Assembly: GCF_039595395.1 (NCBI RefSeq)
Contig: NZ_JBCNLP010000001.1
Coordinates: 1,426,001 to 1,490,000 of the forward strand
Origin: Novosphingobium sp.
GTDB lineage: Bacteria; Pseudomonadota; Alphaproteobacteria; Sphingomonadales; Sphingomonadaceae
Length of the DNA stretch: 64,000 bases
Direction of reading: 5' to 3'
Positions 60,832 to 64,000 of the stretch are shown in pieces. Made by a program: the position numbers and the translations under genes. The notes under the pieces were generated by a model. That model saw only the letters and a program-made list of their open reading frames with translations, had not been told where the DNA came from and did no database searches. How positions within the stretch are numbered: position 1 is the first letter of the stretch; every line of letters starts with the position of its first letter.

Positions 60832-62346
60832 ATGCTGTTCGGCCAGCTCCATCCCGATGCTTTCACGCTGTTTTCCGGCTCCAACCGCTTTCTCTACGAG
60901 CGGGTGCTGGTAGGCATCTATGAGGGTTTCTTCCGCTCCGACCTGCATTTTCCGGGCGAGAACGATGTCGTCGGGCGCATCTATGAGGAACTGGCCAACC
61001 ACCCCGATCTGTGGCGCGAGGATGAAAGCGCGGTGGTGCTGGACGAACTCTCCACCCGCCGTGGGCGCCGCATCCGCCGCAAGGGGCATGAGGCCGCCGA
61101 CAGCCAGGCCACCGGTGAGGCGATGGCCCGTGCACGCCATATCTACAACCGGCTCAACGCCACCGGCTGGCTGGAGGAAAGCCATTACGGGCTGAAGGTC
61201 ACCGTCGATATGCCGTCGGGCGCGATGCGGCTGGTGGAGTTCCTGTGCGGCCTGCGTGAGGGCGTCTCCGAGCAGATCGGCGGCATCGTCATCCAGATCA
61301 AGAACGGGCTGGAGGCGCTGCAGCGCGATGCGCGCGACAATGCGCTGGGGCTGCACAAGGCGGCGCGTGATGCCGCGACCTTCGGGCGATACTTGCGCAG
61401 CGTGCTGAGCGCCCTGCGCGAGATCGACAAGCAGGTCGTCGATGCCGCAAGCGTGGGCGAGCGGCTGCGCCATTATTTCGAGGATTTCGTCGAGCGCTTG
61501 CTGCTTCAGGACTATGTGGCGATTACGACCACTTCGCATCCCTATCGCTTCCGCCACCGCATTCTGGGCACGATCGGCGCCATCGAGGAATCGCTGAGCG
61601 ACGTCGAGGCGATCGCCGAGGCCTATGTCGAGGCGCATCTGGCAGCGGATGCACACGGCGCGCGCGATAGTGTTTACGATGATCTCTCCAAGATCCGCCG
61701 TGTCTTCGACCAGATCGAGGACGCTTTCGAGCGTATCCAGCAGCACCGCTCGCGGCTGGAGACGCGGCTGCGCAACACGGTGCGCTATGCCGGGCGGCGC
61801 AGCGGCGGCTTCCTTCAGCGCAGCGCGCCTTTGCTGCTGAAGCTGGACAAGCTGCTGTTGCAACCGCTTGAGGTGGACGGCCTGCTGGAGGATCGCCCCG
61901 CGCCGATCTGCGCGGCTCTGCTGACCCGCCCGCGCCACCGCCGCCCCATCGTGGCGGGCGATGTGCTGGTGCTGCCCCCGCCCGATCCCCTGCGGGAGCT
62001 GCGCAAGCGGCTGGAGAAGGGCTATCTCGACCTGCTGGCGGTCAAGCCCGAGCAGGTGCGCGCCTTTCTCGAAGCGCGCATCGCGCCCGGCGCGCAGGCC
62101 GATGCCCGCGACTTTACCATCGCGACGGTCGAGGATTTCCTTGCCTTCGAGGCGCTGCGCCTCGCGGTGTTTTCCGGCATCACGCCAGCCCAGCGCCAGA
62201 ACCCCCTATCCCGCCATCTGGCCCCGGACTTCGCCTTTGCGGCGCTGCCTGGGCGGCGGATCGACAATGACTGGCTCACCTGCAGCGATTTTCAGGTGAC
62301 CCGCAAAACTGGCCGGACCTCCGGCGGAGAGACCCATGCTCGCTGA
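60832..62346 (+). CDS. jetA: Wadjet system protein JetA (DUF5716-like, kleisin/MukF-type subunit)
   Basis: 504 aa, soluble and mostly helical. It begins MLFGQLHPDAFTLFSGSNRFLYERVLVGIYEGFF, matching the JetA start pattern, followed by an N-terminal winged-helix-like part (ARARHIYNRLNATGWLEESHYGLKVTVDMP), then long amphipathic helices (about 170-330) expected of a kleisin, and a C-terminal winged-helix region. In Wadjet, JetA bridges the JetC heads, as MukF does in MukBEF. ATG 60832 is chosen from homology since the ribosome-binding site is weak. Its stop overlaps jetB by 11 bp. Confidence 0.85.
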   Translation: MLFGQLHPDAFTLFSGSNRFLYERVLVGIYEGFFRSDLHFPGENDVVGRIYEELANHPDLWREDESAVVLDELSTRRGRRIRRKGHEAADSQATGEAMARARHIYNRLNATGWLEESHYGLKVTVDMPSGAMRLVEFLCGLREGVSEQIGGIVIQIKNGLEALQRDARDNALGLHKAARDAATFGRYLRSVLSALREIDKQVVDAASVGERLRHYFEDFVERLLLQDYVAITTTSHPYRFRHRILGTIGAIEESLSDVEAIAEAYVEAHLAADAHGARDSVYDDLSKIRRVFDQIEDAFERIQQHRSRLETRLRNTVRYAGRRSGGFLQRSAPLLLKLDKLLLQPLEVDGLLEDRPAPICAALLTRPRHRRPIVAGDVLVLPPPDPLRELRKRLEKGYLDLLAVKPEQVRAFLEARIAPGAQADARDFTIATVEDFLAFEALRLAVFSGITPAQRQNPLSRHLAPDFAFAALPGRRIDNDWLTCSDFQVTRKTGRTSGGETHAR

Positions 62347-62983
62347 ATTCGAGGCGCTCGAAGCGCGCAACCCGCGCCATCGCCAGCGCGTGACGCAGAT
62401 CATCAACCATCTGCTGCGCCATCAATTCCTGCATGTCGAGGATCGCGGCTCGGCCAATCTGTTCGAGCTGCTGGCCCAGGGGCCAATCGAAAAGCTGCTC
62501 TCCGACTATTTCGCGGTCGCCGGATACCATCTGGTTGTGCGCGAGGCCGAGGGCTGGGCGGGCATCCTGCCCGATCTGGAGGAAATCCGCCTGCCGCGCA
62601 TGCGCCTCGATGAAACGTTGATGCTGCTCCTGCTGCGCCGCCTGTGGGAGGAGATGGTGCAGGAAGGCCATGTCGAGCGCTATGGCAGCGTGCTGCTCTC
62701 GCTCAACGCGGCCTATGATGCCTATCAGGAGATGGTGGCCCGCGCCCGGCGCCCCGCGCTGTCCATCGCCGAGTTCCGTGCGCTGCTGCTGACCATGCAG
62801 CGCCGCGCGCTGGTCCGTCTGGGCGAACCCGATGAGGAGCTGGAGGACATTCCGCTCACCATCCGCGCGCTGATCGTCACGGTGACGGGCGACGATGTGC
62901 TGGCCCATCTGGAACAGTTGCTCAGCCAGCAGGATGGCGCCGAAGCCGAGGACGAAACGCAGGACGAGGAGATCGCCGCATGA
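62336..62983 (+). CDS. jetB: Wadjet system protein JetB (DUF4194, MukE/KITE-like)
   Basis: 215 aa. Tandem winged-helix character: RVTQIINHLLRHQFLHVEDRGSANLFELL, YFAVAGYHLVVREAEGWAGIL, RLDETLMLLLLRRLWEEMVQEGHVE and ALSIAEFRALLLTMQRRALVRL. The C-terminus is a strongly acidic tail (GAEAEDETQDEEIAA). This is the DUF4194 family, the MukE-equivalent of Wadjet. It overlaps jetA by 11 bp and jetC by 4 bp (ATGA), so the three are translationally coupled and stoichiometry is likely controlled that way. Confidence 0.88.
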   Translation: MLAEFEALEARNPRHRQRVTQIINHLLRHQFLHVEDRGSANLFELLAQGPIEKLLSDYFAVAGYHLVVREAEGWAGILPDLEEIRLPRMRLDETLMLLLLRRLWEEMVQEGHVERYGSVLLSLNAAYDAYQEMVARARRPALSIAEFRALLLTMQRRALVRLGEPDEELEDIPLTIRALIVTVTGDDVLAHLEQLLSQQDGAEAEDETQDEEIAA

Positions 62984-64000
62984 TGCAGCTGGCCCATATC
63001 GCGCTGGTGCAATGGCATCTTTTCGCCGCGGAGGATCTGGCGATCCATGGCGATACGGCGGTGCTGGGGCAGAATCGCTCGGGCAAGTCGACGCTGATCG
63101 ACCTTGTTCAGGCGGTGATGGCGGGCGGTTCCAGCCGCTGGTATCGCTTTAACCGTTCGGCGGGCGAGACGGGCGGCAGCAAGTCGGAGCGCACCCTGCG
63201 CGGCTATTGCCTCGGCCAGCTCAGCGAGGATGAGTATCTGCGCCGCGAGGCCGTCACCCATATCGCCCTGACCTTCGAGGACCCCACCGGCGCCCGTCCA
63301 CCCGTCAGCGTGGGCCTGTGCATCGAGGCTTCGGTCGGCGAAGATGCGCAGGTCGTGGGGCGCTATGTCGCGCCGGGCATCCGCGTCACCACGCAGATGC
63401 TGGTGGAGGAACTGGGTGAAGGCGCCCGTCGTTCGGCGCCATGGTCGCTGGTGCGTCAGCGGCTGGAAGAGGCCTGCGCGGCGGAGGGCAGCGAAGTGCT
63501 GCGCCCCGATGGCCCGCGCAACCATATCCGCGACTATATGCGGCATCTCTTCACCGGGCGGCGCTTCAGCGATCCGGAGCGCTTTATCCGCGCCTTCGTC
63601 ATGGCGCTGTCCTTCGAGGATATGCGCTCGGTCGAGGGCTTCGTGCACAACTTCCTGCTGGCGAAGAACGACATCGACATCGGCGAATTGCGCGATTCGA
63701 TCCAGCGCTACCGCGATGTGCAGAAGGACATTCACGAGCTGGAAAAGCGGCTGGAGATGCTGCGCGCTCTGGCCCTGCTGGTGCAGGATTTCGTTGCCCT
63801 GCTGGAGCGCGAGGAGACCGCGCGCGGTGTCTCGCGTCTGGCCGCGCTGGTCGAGGCGGGCGGGGCGCTCTTCGCCAATCTGCGCGAAAAGCGCGAGACG
63901 GCGCAGGCTTTGGAGGATGTGAAGGCCGATATCGCCCGCCACGATGCCGAAAGCCTGACCCTGCGCGAGGAAGAGGGCAACCTTCTGGCGCAACTCGCGG
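62980..64000 (+). CDS. jetC: Wadjet system protein JetC (SMC/MukB-like ATPase), N-terminal part only
   Basis: About 340 residues before the window edge. The head domain opens MMQLAHIALVQWHLFAAEDLAIHGDTAVLGQNRSGKSTLIDLVQAVMAGG with the Walker A GQNRSGKST (about residues 31-39), then a MukB-like insertion (YRFNRSAGETGGSKSERTLRGYCLGQL) and, from about 225, the start of a coiled coil (DIGELRDSIQRYRDVQKDIHELEKRLEMLRAL). JetC dimers extrude DNA loops on circular plasmids for cleavage by the TOPRIM nuclease JetD, expected downstream. Signature motif and Walker B lie beyond the window. Confidence 0.9.
   Translation, partial: MMQLAHIALVQWHLFAAEDLAIHGDTAVLGQNRSGKSTLIDLVQAVMAGGSSRWYRFNRSAGETGGSKSERTLRGYCLGQLSEDEYLRREAVTHIALTFEDPTGARPPVSVGLCIEASVGEDAQVVGRYVAPGIRVTTQMLVEELGEGARRSAPWSLVRQRLEEACAAEGSEVLRPDGPRNHIRDYMRHLFTGRRFSDPERFIRAFVMALSFEDMRSVEGFVHNFLLAKNDIDIGELRDSIQRYRDVQKDIHELEKRLEMLRALALLVQDFVALLEREETARGVSRLAALVEAGGALFANLREKRETAQALEDVKADIARHDAESLTLREEEGNLLAQLA

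Overview
The window is high-GC DNA from an alphaproteobacterium, most likely a Sphingomonadales member of the Novosphingobium/Sphingobium type. This is inferred from the ferulate-vanillin gene set with an NDP-forming (FerA-type) CoA ligase, the large TonB-dependent receptor, the ECF sigma/NrsF pair, the native preference for TAT and GAT codons, and the intergenic palindromic repeats. I found no rRNA, tRNA, CRISPR array or insertion sequence. Both edges cut a gene: an aromatic-acid transporter on the left and a Wadjet JetC ATPase on the right.

Layout. 1-8.6 kb: a phenylpropanoid/aromatic block on the minus strand (vanillin dehydrogenase, DUF3237 protein, feruloyl-CoA hydratase/lyase, feruloyl-CoA ligase, AAHS transporter), then a PobR-like AraC regulator divergent from pobA. 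Together these would take ferulate to vanillate and 4-hydroxybenzoate to protocatechuate. 8.8-13.3 kb: a DUF3857/transglutaminase/TPR protein, a SpoIIAA-like protein and a HIRAN-domain protein. 13.7-18 kb: egtD-egtB (ergothioneine synthesis) overlapping an MHS transporter and a GST. 18.1-23 kb: an EmrAB-TolC type efflux operon divergent from its TetR regulator, with two matching operator-like sites. 23.1-30.8 kb: TenA, a hypothetical protein, an exported peroxiredoxin, a DsbD-like reductase, ECF sigma plus NrsF, a SulP transporter, a ParB-like protein and a 57-aa small ORF.

30.9-37.8 kb: a leucine/isovalerate cluster (LysR; isovaleryl-CoA dehydrogenase; methylcrotonyl-CoA carboxylase beta and alpha; MaoC hydratase; CitE-like lyase). 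The first three structural genes carry about twenty small indels between about 32.17 and 35.69 kb, and their codon usage alternates between native-like and foreign-like, so this stretch is either a sequence chimera or a heavily damaged mosaic. 37.8-42.6 kb: an arylsulfatase divergent from a TonB-dependent receptor, then a small exported protein. 42.6-48.7 kb: a TRIC-type channel, a soluble FIST-domain chemoreceptor, a CYTH protein, a DUF218 protein, a small Cys protein and a LysR regulator. 48.7-53 kb: NAD salvage (ADP-ribosylglycohydrolase, NadV, NadM-Nudix) divergent from NrtR. 53-60.6 kb: a BASS transporter and LysR regulator, then galacturonate catabolism (uxaA, uxaC, uxaB). 60.8-64 kb: jetA-jetB-jetC of a Wadjet plasmid/foreign-DNA defence system, truncated by the window edge.

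Four copies of a bipartite palindromic element of about 105 bp (a short AT-ended hairpin plus a hairpin with 31-nt arms) lie between genes at 25.4, 46.1, 55.0 and 56.8 kb. In one copy the large hairpin's loop is inverted relative to the small hairpin. A second repeat family is represented at 13.66 and 45.52 kb.
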